Shown one piece after another: positions 1-6,362 of a DNA stretch of 11,097 nucleotides. Below the pieces are notes generated by a model that did not search any database, was not told where the DNA came from, and saw nothing but the letters and a program-made list of their open reading frames with translations. The stretch is from JAWWPG01 sp038232255 (lineage in GTDB: Bacteria; Actinomycetota; Actinomycetes; Propionibacteriales; Nocardioidaceae): assembly GCA_038232255.1 (NCBI GenBank), contig JBBSIF010000089.1, positions 1 through 11,097 of the forward strand, read 5' to 3'. The position numbers were made by a program, and so were the translations under genes. Positions within the stretch are counted from its first letter, which is position 1, and each line of letters starts with the position of its first letter.

Positions 1-59
1 CGCTCCTGCAGGCTCATCGAGGTCCACCAGCGGTCGGCGTCCCCGACGATGATCACCAT
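1..59 (-). CDS. DGPF/YCII-family protein, N-terminal fragment (runs off left edge)
   Basis: Only the first 19 codons are in the window, beginning at ATG 59-57 and reading MVIIVGDADRWW and onward. The pattern of a hydrophobic beta strand, a G-D/N turn, a Trp pair and then an M-S-x-x-E/Q-E stretch is how DGPF-type YCII-domain proteins usually begin. A GGAGAGG Shine-Dalgarno-like stretch lies about 9 nt upstream. The gene starts 23 nt after the stop of the DGPF gene at 83-433 on the same strand, so the two probably form an operon. Tandem DGPF genes commonly precede an ECF42 sigma factor gene, which would lie further left. The family call rests on a short N-terminus and on context. Confidence 0.5.
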   Translation of the reverse strand, partial: MVIIVGDADRWWTSMSLQE

Positions 60-82
60 GTACTCGGTCCTCTCCTGCTCCT

Positions 83-433
83 TCACTCGGCCAGGCGTCG
101 GAACTCGATGAGCTCGCCGCGCGCGGCGAAGCGCTCGCAGGCGGCGCGAAGGTCGGCCTCGCCGTCGCTGTCGAGGAGGTAGAAGCCGACGATCTGCTCG
201 GCAGACTCGGTGAACGGGCCGTCGGTCACCAGCGCTCCGCCATTCCCGTCCGGACGCATGGACGTCGCCTGCGCCGACGGCTCGAGCGGGCTGACCGCGA
301 TCAGCTTGTGACCGCCCGCCGCCAGGTCCTCGTGAAACTGGACGTGCGACTTCATGCCCTTTTCGTGCTCGGACTCGGGCAGCAGCGCCCACTCCGCCTC
401 GGGCGCGGGCAGCAACACAAGGTAGCGACTCAT
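83..433 (-). CDS. DGPF-domain (YCII-related) protein
   Basis: This 116-aa protein has the length and hallmark motif of the DGPF branch of the YCII-related family: V-T-D-GPF-T-E-S-x-E-Q-I-V-G-F-Y-L-L-D at about residues 70-88. It starts MSRYLVLL, typical of the ferredoxin-like fold. The start at 433 is well supported by AGGAGGAAAG just upstream of the ATG. The biochemical function of DGPF proteins is unsettled. In Actinobacteria they are genomically linked to ECF42 sigma factors and are their usual regulon members. A second DGPF-like gene follows after 23 nt, and an ECF42-type promoter match lies 50 nt upstream of the start (see 484-510). Identification as a DGPF protein is firm. A catalytic role is unknown. 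Confidence 0.88.
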   Translation of the reverse strand: MSRYLVLLPAPEAEWALLPESEHEKGMKSHVQFHEDLAAGGHKLIAVSPLEPSAQATSMRPDGNGGALVTDGPFTESAEQIVGFYLLDSDGEADLRAACERFAARGELIEFRRLAE

Positions 434-483
434 CGAACTTTCCTCCTGGGTGTGGTGGGGCGCTTATGCGACCTCATCACGAT

Positions 484-510
484 GACGAACCGACTCGCGG
501 CAATTCGACA
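484..510 (-). promoter_or_regulatory. Candidate ECF42-type promoter of the DGPF operon
   Basis: On the minus strand, TGTCGA (510-505) is followed after exactly 17 nt by CGTC (487-484), which lies 50 nt upstream of the DGPF start codon. This matches the published ECF42 consensus as I recall it: TGTCGA at -35 and CG(A/T)C at -10. ECF42 factors typically drive their neighbouring DGPF genes. The match, spacing, orientation and position are visible in the sequence. The sigma factor itself is outside the window, so the assignment is inferred. Confidence 0.55.
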
Positions 511-590
511 GCGCCACCCAGACTTTCTCGGCGCTGGGGTTGCCATGCCACGGGCGCGGGCCTGGCACAGCACGGCTGAGCCGTCGATTG

Positions 591-1028
591 TCAACGCGTC
601 GCGCTCGCGGTGGAAAGACGCGCCTGACGTAGGCCGCTCGGATCGCGGCTGTGCGTGAAACACGAGGGGGGTGTGCGCCTCCGTTCAGGCCGACCTAGTG
701 GCTCTCGCAGCCTTGACGGCAGATCCCAGGAGTAGCCACTCTCGTCGAACAGAGTTGGACAGACCAACGGTGCGAGAAGGCCGCCGGCAGGTCGCCGAGG
801 CGGTAGACGTCCTTGAGCGCGTCACCCAGGTGCTGCGTCCAGGCCGCATTGCTCTCACGCGGCTCTTGCGGATACTTGAACTGATCGCAATGGCTTCTGG
901 GGCCGTGATCACTAGGGCTACAGTCGCGAACGTTGGGGCGGCGCCACTCCGCTTCAATCGAAGATGGGCTGACTCCGGCGGCAACCAGTTCCTGGACCGC
1001 GGCTCGCGCGATGTCGGACCGCTCACCT
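591..1028 (-). pseudogene. Possible decayed coding sequence of unknown family
   Basis: On the minus strand from about 1028 a frame reads RSDIARAAVQELVAAGVSP and onward to DALKDVYRLGDLPAAFSHR. Its composition looks like a real protein (an amphipathic helix, mixed charged residues, few Arg/Ser runs). No ATG, GTG or TTG with a ribosome-binding site opens it. Near 765-785 the protein-like signal moves to another frame of the same strand (CPTLFDESGYSWDLPSRLRE), which stays open to a TGA at 593-591. Truncation at the 5' end plus a frame change suggests a relic, perhaps cut when the EcsC gene arrived. I do not recognise the family. A chance open frame remains possible. Confidence 0.27.
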
Positions 1029-1039
1029 AGCCTGCGGCC

Positions 1040-2071
1040 ATGAGTGAAGTGGTGCCAGACCCCGATCCCATGTCCCGCTATGAGCGGAAGCGGTGGGAGG
1101 AGGTGCAGGCTCATTGGGAGAAGAAGGCGCAGGGCAGGAAGCAGTTGCTTCCACCGCGAGCCCGCGCGGCACTCGACACCACGGTGCAGGCAACGAAGGA
1201 CACGGCTTCGAAGGCCGGCAAGGCGGTGGCTGAGCGGACCCCGGAAAAGGTGAAGACAGCCGCCGGCGTGGCGGTCGACGCCGCCCTCGTGCCGACCGTC
1301 CACAACGTGGTCCAACTGCTCGAACTCTTCAACGACTGGGTGGTCGAACTGACCGACCCGGAGGCGGTCCTCAAGTACCACCGGGAGAAGGGCCGCGACG
1401 TGGAGTCACTGGAAGACTTGCGACGCCTGGACCTCGAAGACCTGGAGGAACTGACCAACCGCATGGCCCTCAAGTGGGGCACCATCGGCGTCGGACAGGG
1501 CGCGAGTTTCGGCGCGCTGGCGATGATCCCCGTCCCCGTCCTGGGAAGCGTCGCGGCCATCGGGCTCGACATGATCGCCATTCAGGCGCTCACCGGCGCC
1601 ATCGCCACCCGCATCTGCTACGCCTACGGGTACGACGCGGCTGACCCGGACATGCGGCACATCATTGACCGCATGGTCGCCCGGGCCTACCGGAATCAGG
1701 TGGTGAAGGCGGGCTCGGTGAAGAAGGCCAGCGCCGCCTTCGATGCCGCGAAGGGGCGGGTGAACTGGAGCCAGAAACTGCGCGATGATCACCGCCTAGT
1801 GGCTGCGGTCGAGAAGCTCTTGAAGCGCGCGGGCGACGGCAAGCGCGTGCCGGTGAAGAACGCCCGCATGGGCATGCCGGTGGTCTCGGTGCTCGCTGGG
1901 GCCGCGACCAACTCTCACGTGCTAGGAGACACCGCGCGCCAAGCGCGGCACTACGGCGCAACCATGCTGCTCGCGGAGAAGCACGGCCTGGAACTTCCCG
2001 CGAATCTTCGTCGCAGCCTCGAGACCGACGAGGATGGCGAAGGCGAAGAGGCGCCAAGTTCGTCGACCTGA
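1040..2071 (+). CDS. EcsC-family protein
   Basis: This 343-aa protein is probably an EcsC-family member. The support is a weakly hydrophobic Gly/Ala-rich centre (about residues 147-190: W-G-T-I-G-V-G-Q-G-A, then a stretch ending in I-G-L-D-M-I-A-I-Q), followed by A-Y-G-Y-D-x-x-D-P-x-x-x-x-I-I-D, a characteristic EcsC pattern. Residues 1-80 are charged and Lys/Ala-rich (helical, possibly coiled). The C-terminus is acidic (E-T-D-E-D-G-E-G-E-E). Members are named after B. subtilis EcsC, whose molecular role is unclear, and they probably associate with membranes. The ATG at 1040 has no clear Shine-Dalgarno sequence. Another in-frame ATG at 1070 (MSRYERKRWEE) is also possible. The gene stands alone, flanked by probable relics on the opposite strand. 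Confidence 0.62.
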   Translation: MSEVVPDPDPMSRYERKRWEEVQAHWEKKAQGRKQLLPPRARAALDTTVQATKDTASKAGKAVAERTPEKVKTAAGVAVDAALVPTVHNVVQLLELFNDWVVELTDPEAVLKYHREKGRDVESLEDLRRLDLEDLEELTNRMALKWGTIGVGQGASFGALAMIPVPVLGSVAAIGLDMIAIQALTGAIATRICYAYGYDAADPDMRHIIDRMVARAYRNQVVKAGSVKKASAAFDAAKGRVNWSQKLRDDHRLVAAVEKLLKRAGDGKRVPVKNARMGMPVVSVLAGAATNSHVLGDTARQARHYGATMLLAEKHGLELPANLRRSLETDEDGEGEEAPSSST

Positions 2072-2111
2072 CGGGAGCCCGTGAGACGCGCCGAGCACAG
2101 GTTCCGATCGT

Positions 2112-2366
2112 TCACCAGAAAGCCGGTTCAGGCTGCTGCCACCTCTCGTAGGGCGTGAGGTTAGCGGCTCCCACCGACAACCAGCGGCGCTCAAAGACCG
2201 CGAAGGAGCCGCTCTGAGACTGTGCCGCCGCACCAAGCTCGGTCCGCACCCGGTGTGCGGTGGCGCCCTCGGCGTGGCGCGCTGCCAGGTACGCCTCGAG
2301 GTCCTGACCACAGGAGCAACGCCCAGCATCGGCGGGCGGCCGAGCGCAGCACGGAGGCTGGGTCTG
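2112..2366 (-). pseudogene. Coding-like segment without a start (possible downstream part of a broken gene)
   Basis: Between two in-frame TGA codons (2369-2367 and 2114-2112) the minus strand encodes 84 residues that look like a genuine protein. They include C-S-C-G-Q-D-L-E-A-Y-L, then R-V-R-T-E-L-G, then RRWLSVGAANLTPYERW near the end, giving an amphipathic helix pattern with a conserved-looking Trp/Tyr-rich tail. No plausible start codon with a ribosome-binding site precedes it. The frame is the same one that ends the upstream relic at 2369, so the two may once have been one gene split by this stop. I do not recognise the family. The TGA has no SECIS-like hairpin, so Sec readthrough is unlikely. 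Confidence 0.35.
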
Positions 2367-2870
2367 TCAGCTGTACACCGCCGCAGCGTGGACCTTGAAC
2401 CACTTCTCATCGCGTGCGACGACGGCGAGCGGCGGGGGCGGCAGAGGACCCGGGGCGAGCCCTGGCATGGGTTCACGACCCACGGAGGGCCCTTGGGGAC
2501 GCGCAGCCGAAGTAGCCAGCTGACTTCGTCGGCAGCGTCGGCGTCGAAGGGTGTCTTGACTGGTCGGTCCTTCAGGAGTCCGTGGCCCGAGATGGTCCAG
2601 GCTGCGCCGTGCACTATGTGACGGCGGGCTGGCTCAAGGGCGTGGAAGGTGGCCTGCCACTCGCTGAACAGCTCATCGAACACCGCCCCTGACGCTAGGG
2701 AGCCCCTTCGTCACACCCACCGCCGACATGCAGCGGTCCACGACCTCCGAGAACCGTCTGGCCCCAGACCGCGCCGACCCCCGACGCAGCCACACAGGTA
2801 CACGTCGCTTGCCTGCACGTCCGACCCTCCAATAGTCCTTCGCGACCAAGAACCCACGGACAGGACGCAC
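2367..2870 (-). pseudogene. Frameshifted relic with an HEPN-like R-x4-H motif
   Basis: Coding-like peptides occur in sequence along the minus strand but in different frames. The first is F-L-V-A-K-D-Y-W-R-V and S-E-V-V-D-R-C-M-S-A-V-G-V-T-K (about 2850-2700). The second, from GTG 2683, is MFDELFSEWQATFHALEPA followed by RRHIVHGAAW and continuing to V-S-W-L-L-R-L-R-V-P-K-G. After a change near 2470-2510 the third is LAVVARDEKWFKVHAAAVYS, ending at TGA 2369-2367. R-R-H-I-V-H-G resembles the R-x4-H signature of HEPN-type proteins, where R-N-x-I-V-H-G is common. At least two frame changes argue for a decayed gene, or for indel errors in the sequence. The open frame that continues to 1922 beyond the shift is antisense to the EcsC gene and unlikely to be real. 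Confidence 0.38.
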
Positions 2871-2940
2871 CCTTGCCCCGAAACCCCGGACTACCGAAGC
2901 GGTGACTCAACCCCGACCAGCAGTCCCCGGCCCGACCGCG

Positions 2941-3981
2941 CTAACCACCATTCGCGTGCGGTCGTTCGTCGAGGGCCTGAGCGTCGCCCTCATCGTTGTC
3001 TTCGGGCTCAGATGCTATCCACTCGCTGCCGTCCGGTTCGCGTACCCCGCCATGACGGATGCGCCCGTGAGCGCCGAGGAAGTCGATCATCACCTGCACT
3101 GCGTTGCCGGCATCCGAGTTGCTGGGCCCTGCGCCGCGGTGAGCCGCTTCGTTACGCATCTTGTTGACCCATCGCAGCCGCTCTACTGGTACGGCAAGCT
3201 CGAGACCGGAGTGTTCGGCGATGGCGATGTAGTCGCCGAGCGCTGAACGATCCGTGATGCGTTCCCGCTGCCTCTCGGGCAGCTCACCGGCCAACCCACG
3301 GACGTGGCGCCCCAGGACGATCTCGAGCGTGGTGGCGGCGTCAATGATGGCCCGCCGGTTGGCGTTACGTCTCTGCGCCGCCCGTGCGTCGCGGCTGAGT
3401 ACCTCTTCTAGCGGAGGCTCCTTACCGTCGCGCACGAGACCGAGAATGGCCTCCCACTGCTTCGCGGGAAGCGGCAGGACCCGCGGTGTCGAGATGGTCA
3501 TACCCAGGGCGTCGTCGTGGGGCGGCTCGATGAACGTGAGCCCGGCGCCGACCAACTCCGCGTCGTAGACACGATGGTTCGGGTCGAGGTCCTGACCGGT
3601 GAAGATCTCGACCCAGGTGCGCACCTCGTCAAACCACATGTTGATGTACTCAGCAAGCTGGGCGTCAGGAGTGAACCATGCCCTCCCCTCGTACGCCGGC
3701 CCGTCGACCTCAGTCACTGCGATGCGATGCAGCGCCGTGGCCGGTTGGAGCGACGGGGGGATGAAGGCGCCGTACTCCTGGGCCCACACGATCTGCTCGC
3801 CAGTCGGCTCGAGCTGCGACTCGATGCCGGCCACGGGAGGAGGCCCGCCGAATGTTGGCTGGTTCTGCGGCATCACGACGCTGAACCGCAGGTTGCGATA
3901 CCCGCTCGAGTAGGTGGCATCGAGCGCGTCGGACATCACCCAGATGTGCGCCGGCAACTCACAGACCGCTTTCACATCCAT
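2941..3981 (-). CDS. Hypothetical protein with C-terminal HEPN-like motif
   Basis: This 346-aa protein is very likely a real gene: an AAGGAGAT Shine-Dalgarno sequence sits 5-7 nt before ATG 3981-3979, and composition is sound throughout. I do not recognise the full-length family. The C-terminal third has a helix, R-R-A-I-I-D-A-A-T-T-L-E-I-V-L (about 209-223), then L-R-W-V-N-K-M-R-N-E-A-A-H-R-G (269-283). The second carries R276-N277-x3-H281, the R-x4-H arrangement typical of HEPN domains, many of which are RNases in toxin or defence systems. The N-terminal two thirds (W-V-E-I-F-T-G-Q-D-L-D-P near 123-134) are of unknown fold. The tail is acidic. No antitoxin, nuclease partner or ATPase is adjacent, so a defence role is only a possibility. 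Confidence 0.75.
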   Translation of the reverse strand: MDVKAVCELPAHIWVMSDALDATYSSGYRNLRFSVVMPQNQPTFGGPPPVAGIESQLEPTGEQIVWAQEYGAFIPPSLQPATALHRIAVTEVDGPAYEGRAWFTPDAQLAEYINMWFDEVRTWVEIFTGQDLDPNHRVYDAELVGAGLTFIEPPHDDALGMTISTPRVLPLPAKQWEAILGLVRDGKEPPLEEVLSRDARAAQRRNANRRAIIDAATTLEIVLGRHVRGLAGELPERQRERITDRSALGDYIAIAEHSGLELAVPVERLRWVNKMRNEAAHRGAGPSNSDAGNAVQVMIDFLGAHGRIRHGGVREPDGSEWIASEPEDNDEGDAQALDERPHANGG

Positions 3982-4013
3982 GCCTATCTCCTTTCCAGGT
4001 CAGCCATCGGTAG

Positions 4014-4154
4014 TCATCGGCCCCGGAGCACGCGAGTGTCCTCTCGGACAGAGAGTGTCCCGCCTGGAAGGTCAAGTGTCGCGTCCGGACCGATCCGGCC
4101 TTCCTGCACCGAGTCTTTCGCCCGGAACCCCAGCGTGACGATCAGGACACTCAT
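4014..4154 (-). CDS. Possible small protein (46 aa), unknown
   Basis: A short minus-strand frame opens at ATG 4154-4152 with GGAG six nt upstream. It encodes MSVLIVTLGFRAKDS and ends with a Thr/Arg/Gly-rich segment at TGA 4016-4014, 32 nt before the start codon of the 346-aa HEPN-like gene. The reading frame extends upstream to 4334 but the added residues look non-coding. Close spacing and orientation would allow co-transcription with the HEPN-like gene. The repeated GAGTGTCC motif falls inside it, so the stretch may instead be leader DNA that happens to be open. No family recognised. Confidence 0.22.
   Translation of the reverse strand: MSVLIVTLGFRAKDSVQEGRIGPDATLDLPGGTLSVREDTRVLRGR
4034..4151. 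repeat. Cluster of GAGTGTCC motifs upstream of the HEPN-like gene
   Basis: GAGTGTCC occurs at 4034-4041 and 4053-4060, with a near copy AAGTGTCG at 4074-4081 (spacings 19 and 21 bp, about two helical turns). The inverted form GGACACTC is at 4144-4151. The first copy is also half of a TGTCC-N4-GGACA inverted repeat (4037-4050). The arrangement, 50-170 bp upstream of the gene starting at 3981, would suit binding sites for a regulator. Chance recurrence in GC-rich DNA is not excluded. Confidence 0.3.
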
Positions 4155-4434
4155 GCCGGACTCCGCAGGCACCTGGTCACTTTCGACTTTTCGACCTCTT
4201 GCCAGCGCTGAAGACCGGCTACGAGGGTGCAAGCGCGGCGCGTCATAGTGGGCGAAAGGACGCAGGGCTAGAGGGCATGTTGGCGCGTCCATCGTCCAGC
4301 AGCCAGGCACCAGACCGCAGCCCCTCCACCGCACGGCTGGCGTCGCTCACGAGCCTCAACGCCGTAGGCGTACTACTGGTGCTAAAACCTTCTCCCTATC
4401 AGCTAATGTCCGGTGACTGTACGGGCAGGGTCCG
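4155..4434. other. Gap between selD and the small ORF, with a short coding-like relic
   Basis: No intact gene is supported in this 280-bp stretch. On the minus strand an open frame from TTG 4359 or GTG 4350 to TGA 4245-4243 encodes S-D-A-S-R-A-V-E-G-L-R-S-G-A-W-L-L-D-D-G. This looks protein-like but is only about 35 residues, has no clear ribosome-binding site and is closed upstream by TAG. It may be the remnant of a gene end. The selD-proximal part (4380-4420) is locally AT-richer. I found no hairpin followed by a T tract that would serve as an intrinsic terminator for the selD operon. Confidence 0.3.
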
Positions 4435-5448
4435 TCAGCGTCGTACGAGGATGGCCCCGGCCTGCTGAGCCGTTGTTTCGCCGATGACCGGATAGCCGGG
4501 GACCTCACCGACGACCAGCAGGCCCCCCGACGTCTGTGCGTCGGCGAGCAGCAGCAGCTCGTCCTCGTCGACCTCCGACGTCAGATGCGGCCGGACCCAG
4601 TCGAGATTGCGACGGCTTCCGCCGGGCACGAAGCCGTCGGCCGCCGCGGCGCGGGCGCCGTCGACGTACGGCACGGAGCCGGCGTGCAGCACGGCTGACA
4701 CGCCACTGGCGCGCAGCAGCTTGAACAGGTGACCGAGAAGGCCGAAGCCGGTGACGTCCGTAGCCGCAGCCGATCCGGCGGCCAGCGCTGCACGGGACGC
4801 GTCGCGGTTGAGGGTGGTCATGACGTCCACAGCGGCGGCGTTGTCGCAGCCGGTCGCCTTGTGCCGGTTGTTGAGCATGCCGAGCCCGAGCGGCTTCGTC
4901 AGCGTGAGTGGCAGCCCGGCAACCGCAGCATCGTTGCGCAGCAGGCGGTTCGGGTCCGCGATGCCGGTGACGGCCAGGCCGTACTTGGGCTCGACGTCGT
5001 CGATGCTGTGGCCGCCGGCGAGGAAACATCCCGCGTCGGCGCAGACGTCCGCGCCGCCCCGCAGCACGTCTCGGGCGAGGTCGAAGGAGATCGTCTCCCG
5101 GGGCCACGCCAGCAGGTTCACCGCGACGATCGGCTCGCCTCCCATGGCGTAGACGTCCGACAGTGCATTGACAGCAGCGATCCGCCCCCAGTCGTAGGGG
5201 TCGTCGACAACGGGAGAGAAGAAGTCAGCCGTGGCGACGACGGCCCGTGAGCCGTCGAGCCGGACGACGGCGGCGTCGTCGCCGCTCTCCAAGCCGACGA
5301 GGAGGTCGGTCCCGTCCGGATCGGAGGTACGGCGCGGCTGTGGCAGGCCCGCGAGGACGCGTTCCAGCTCCCCCGGTGGAACCTTGCACGCGCACCCACC
5401 GCCGGACGCCGTCTGGGTGAGGCGGAGGCGGGCAGGGGCGGTCGTCAC
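4435..5448 (-). CDS. selD: Selenophosphate synthetase (selenide, water dikinase)
   Basis: SelD makes monoselenophosphate from selenide and ATP, the selenium donor for SelA. This 337-aa protein has near-standard length (E. coli 347). It shows the N-terminal catalytic motif G-G-G-C-A-C-K (Cys19, Cys21, Lys22; E. coli Cys17, Cys19, Lys20), metal and nucleotide residues in S-G-D-D-A-A-V (56-62) and A-T-A-D-F-F-S-P-V-V-D-D (72-83), G-G-H-S at 145-148, L-T-K-P-L-G-L-G (183-190) and T-D-V-T-G-F-G-L-L-G-H around Asp231. The reactive residue is Cys, so this SelD is not itself a selenoprotein. It begins with GTG 5448-5446, which overlaps the nrfD stop (GTGA). It is the last gene of the fdh operon, so Sec supply is co-transcribed with its consumer. 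Confidence 0.96.
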   Translation of the reverse strand: MTTAPARLRLTQTASGGGCACKVPPGELERVLAGLPQPRRTSDPDGTDLLVGLESGDDAAVVRLDGSRAVVATADFFSPVVDDPYDWGRIAAVNALSDVYAMGGEPIVAVNLLAWPRETISFDLARDVLRGGADVCADAGCFLAGGHSIDDVEPKYGLAVTGIADPNRLLRNDAAVAGLPLTLTKPLGLGMLNNRHKATGCDNAAAVDVMTTLNRDASRAALAAGSAAATDVTGFGLLGHLFKLLRASGVSAVLHAGSVPYVDGARAAAADGFVPGGSRRNLDWVRPHLTSEVDEDELLLLADAQTSGGLLVVGEVPGYPVIGETTAQQAGAILVRR

Positions 5449-6362
5449 CCGGCCAGCGTACGGGCGCGCATCCGCTCACGTTGGGGCACCACGACGTACT
5501 TGGGATCCTTGGCCGACGCGAGGCCCGCCTGGAAGACCCCGAAGCGCGTCAGCACGGATCCCGCGGCGTAGGCGCATCCGGCGACCACCGAGACACCACG
5601 TGAGCGGCTGCCCACCAGTGAGCCAGCCACGCCGCCGATGGTCAACGCGCGAGCCGCCCGCATGAAGAGCCCTGGGCGCCCCTGCTGGTACGGCTCGGCG
5701 AGCATGCCCAGACGCCGCTGGATCCGCTCGCTGGCGACCAGCTCCACCGCGGCACCCAGCACCGCCATCCGGCGAGCCGGCCCGGCCTGGTCGACCGGCG
5801 TCGCGATCATCGCGAGTCCCCCGGCCGCCGCGCTGCCGCTGCCGGCGAAGAGGAACGGCATCTCCCGGTAGCCCTCGTGCCACGCCGGGATGGCGGTGTT
5901 GCAGAGCAGGGCGGCCGTGTACGTCGCCAGTGGAGGCCCCAGAGCCGCCGCGCCCACTCCAGCGGCGCGTCCCACCCGCGGCGCCACCCCGCTCAGGTCG
6001 GAGGCCAGGGCGAGTGAGGCCAGGCTGGCAAAGGGCGCGAGGATCCAGGAACCCACCGACAGCGGCGACGTGGGCTTGAAGACGCGCAGCATGTTGAGGA
6101 AGCGCTCGGGACGCCCGAGGTCGTGGATCAATGCTATCGAGCCCAGCCCCGACCCACTGGCCGCGGCGAACCGCGCTGCGCGCTGCAGGGCCGGCCGGCC
6201 GGTCGCGGCAGCCCCCTCCGCCAGCACCGCCGAAGCGCCGGCCACTCCCCCGAGGAACAGGTAGAGCGGCACGTCAGGCTGCTTCCACGTCGGCGTCTTG
6301 AGGATCGGCCGCCCGTAGTAGGACGACGGCTCGGCATCCGGGACAACCCGCGGCTCCCTCAC
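5445..6362 (-). CDS. nrfD: NrfD/PsrC-family membrane subunit of formate dehydrogenase
   Basis: This 305-aa polytopic membrane protein is the likely membrane anchor that passes electrons from the formate dehydrogenase Fe-S chain to the quinone pool, replacing the cytochrome b subunit (FdnI) of E. coli. Family signatures are P-D-V-P-L-Y-L-F-L-G-G-V-A-G (29-42) and H-D-L-G-R-P-E-R-F-L-N-M-L-R-V-F-K-P-T-S-P-L-S (80-102), followed by V-G-S-W. Hydrophobic segments lie near 31-50, 64-80, 103-121, 133-155, 168-190, 197-211, 239-252 and 258-275, about eight helices. The start is GTG 6362-6360. It has GGGGAGG five nt upstream and overlaps the fdhB stop as GTGA. A longer open frame to 7160 is antisense-like and out of frame with fdhB. 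NrfD has no haem, and its acceptor is inferred. Confidence 0.9.
   Translation of the reverse strand: MREPRVVPDAEPSSYYGRPILKTPTWKQPDVPLYLFLGGVAGASAVLAEGAAATGRPALQRAARFAAASGSGLGSIALIHDLGRPERFLNMLRVFKPTSPLSVGSWILAPFASLASLALASDLSGVAPRVGRAAGVGAAALGPPLATYTAALLCNTAIPAWHEGYREMPFLFAGSGSAAAGGLAMIATPVDQAGPARRMAVLGAAVELVASERIQRRLGMLAEPYQQGRPGLFMRAARALTIGGVAGSLVGSRSRGVSVVAGCAYAAGSVLTRFGVFQAGLASAKDPKYVVVPQRERMRARTLAG

Larger units (their letters stand above)
434..1039. other. About 600-bp gap between the DGPF operon and the EcsC gene
   Basis: No intact gene is convincing here. The DGPF leader and promoter lie at 434-510. The right part carries a coding-like but start-less minus-strand stretch that changes frame, listed separately as a relic. 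Open frames on the plus strand (308-658 and 671-1030) have Arg/Ala/Ser-rich translations typical of antisense frames in GC-rich DNA and lack ribosome-binding sites. Confidence 0.5.

Noticed and set aside
2070..2081. ACGGG-AG-CCCGT inverted repeat after the EcsC gene as a terminator
   Set aside because: The loop is too small, the stem too short, and no T tract follows.
2367..2369. In-frame TGA between two coding-like segments as a second selenocysteine codon
   Set aside because: Counting from the UGA, U17 and GGU at 22-24 are absent and no suitable hairpin follows. The neighbouring frame is already shifted, so decay is likelier.
4034..4081. Spaced repeats as a CRISPR array
   Set aside because: The units are only 8 nt with 11-13-nt gaps, far shorter than CRISPR repeats and spacers, and there are no cas genes.
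4380..4420. AT-richer stretch beyond selD as an insertion-sequence end or terminator
   Set aside because: No matching inverted repeat, target duplication, transposase or hairpin with T tract was found.
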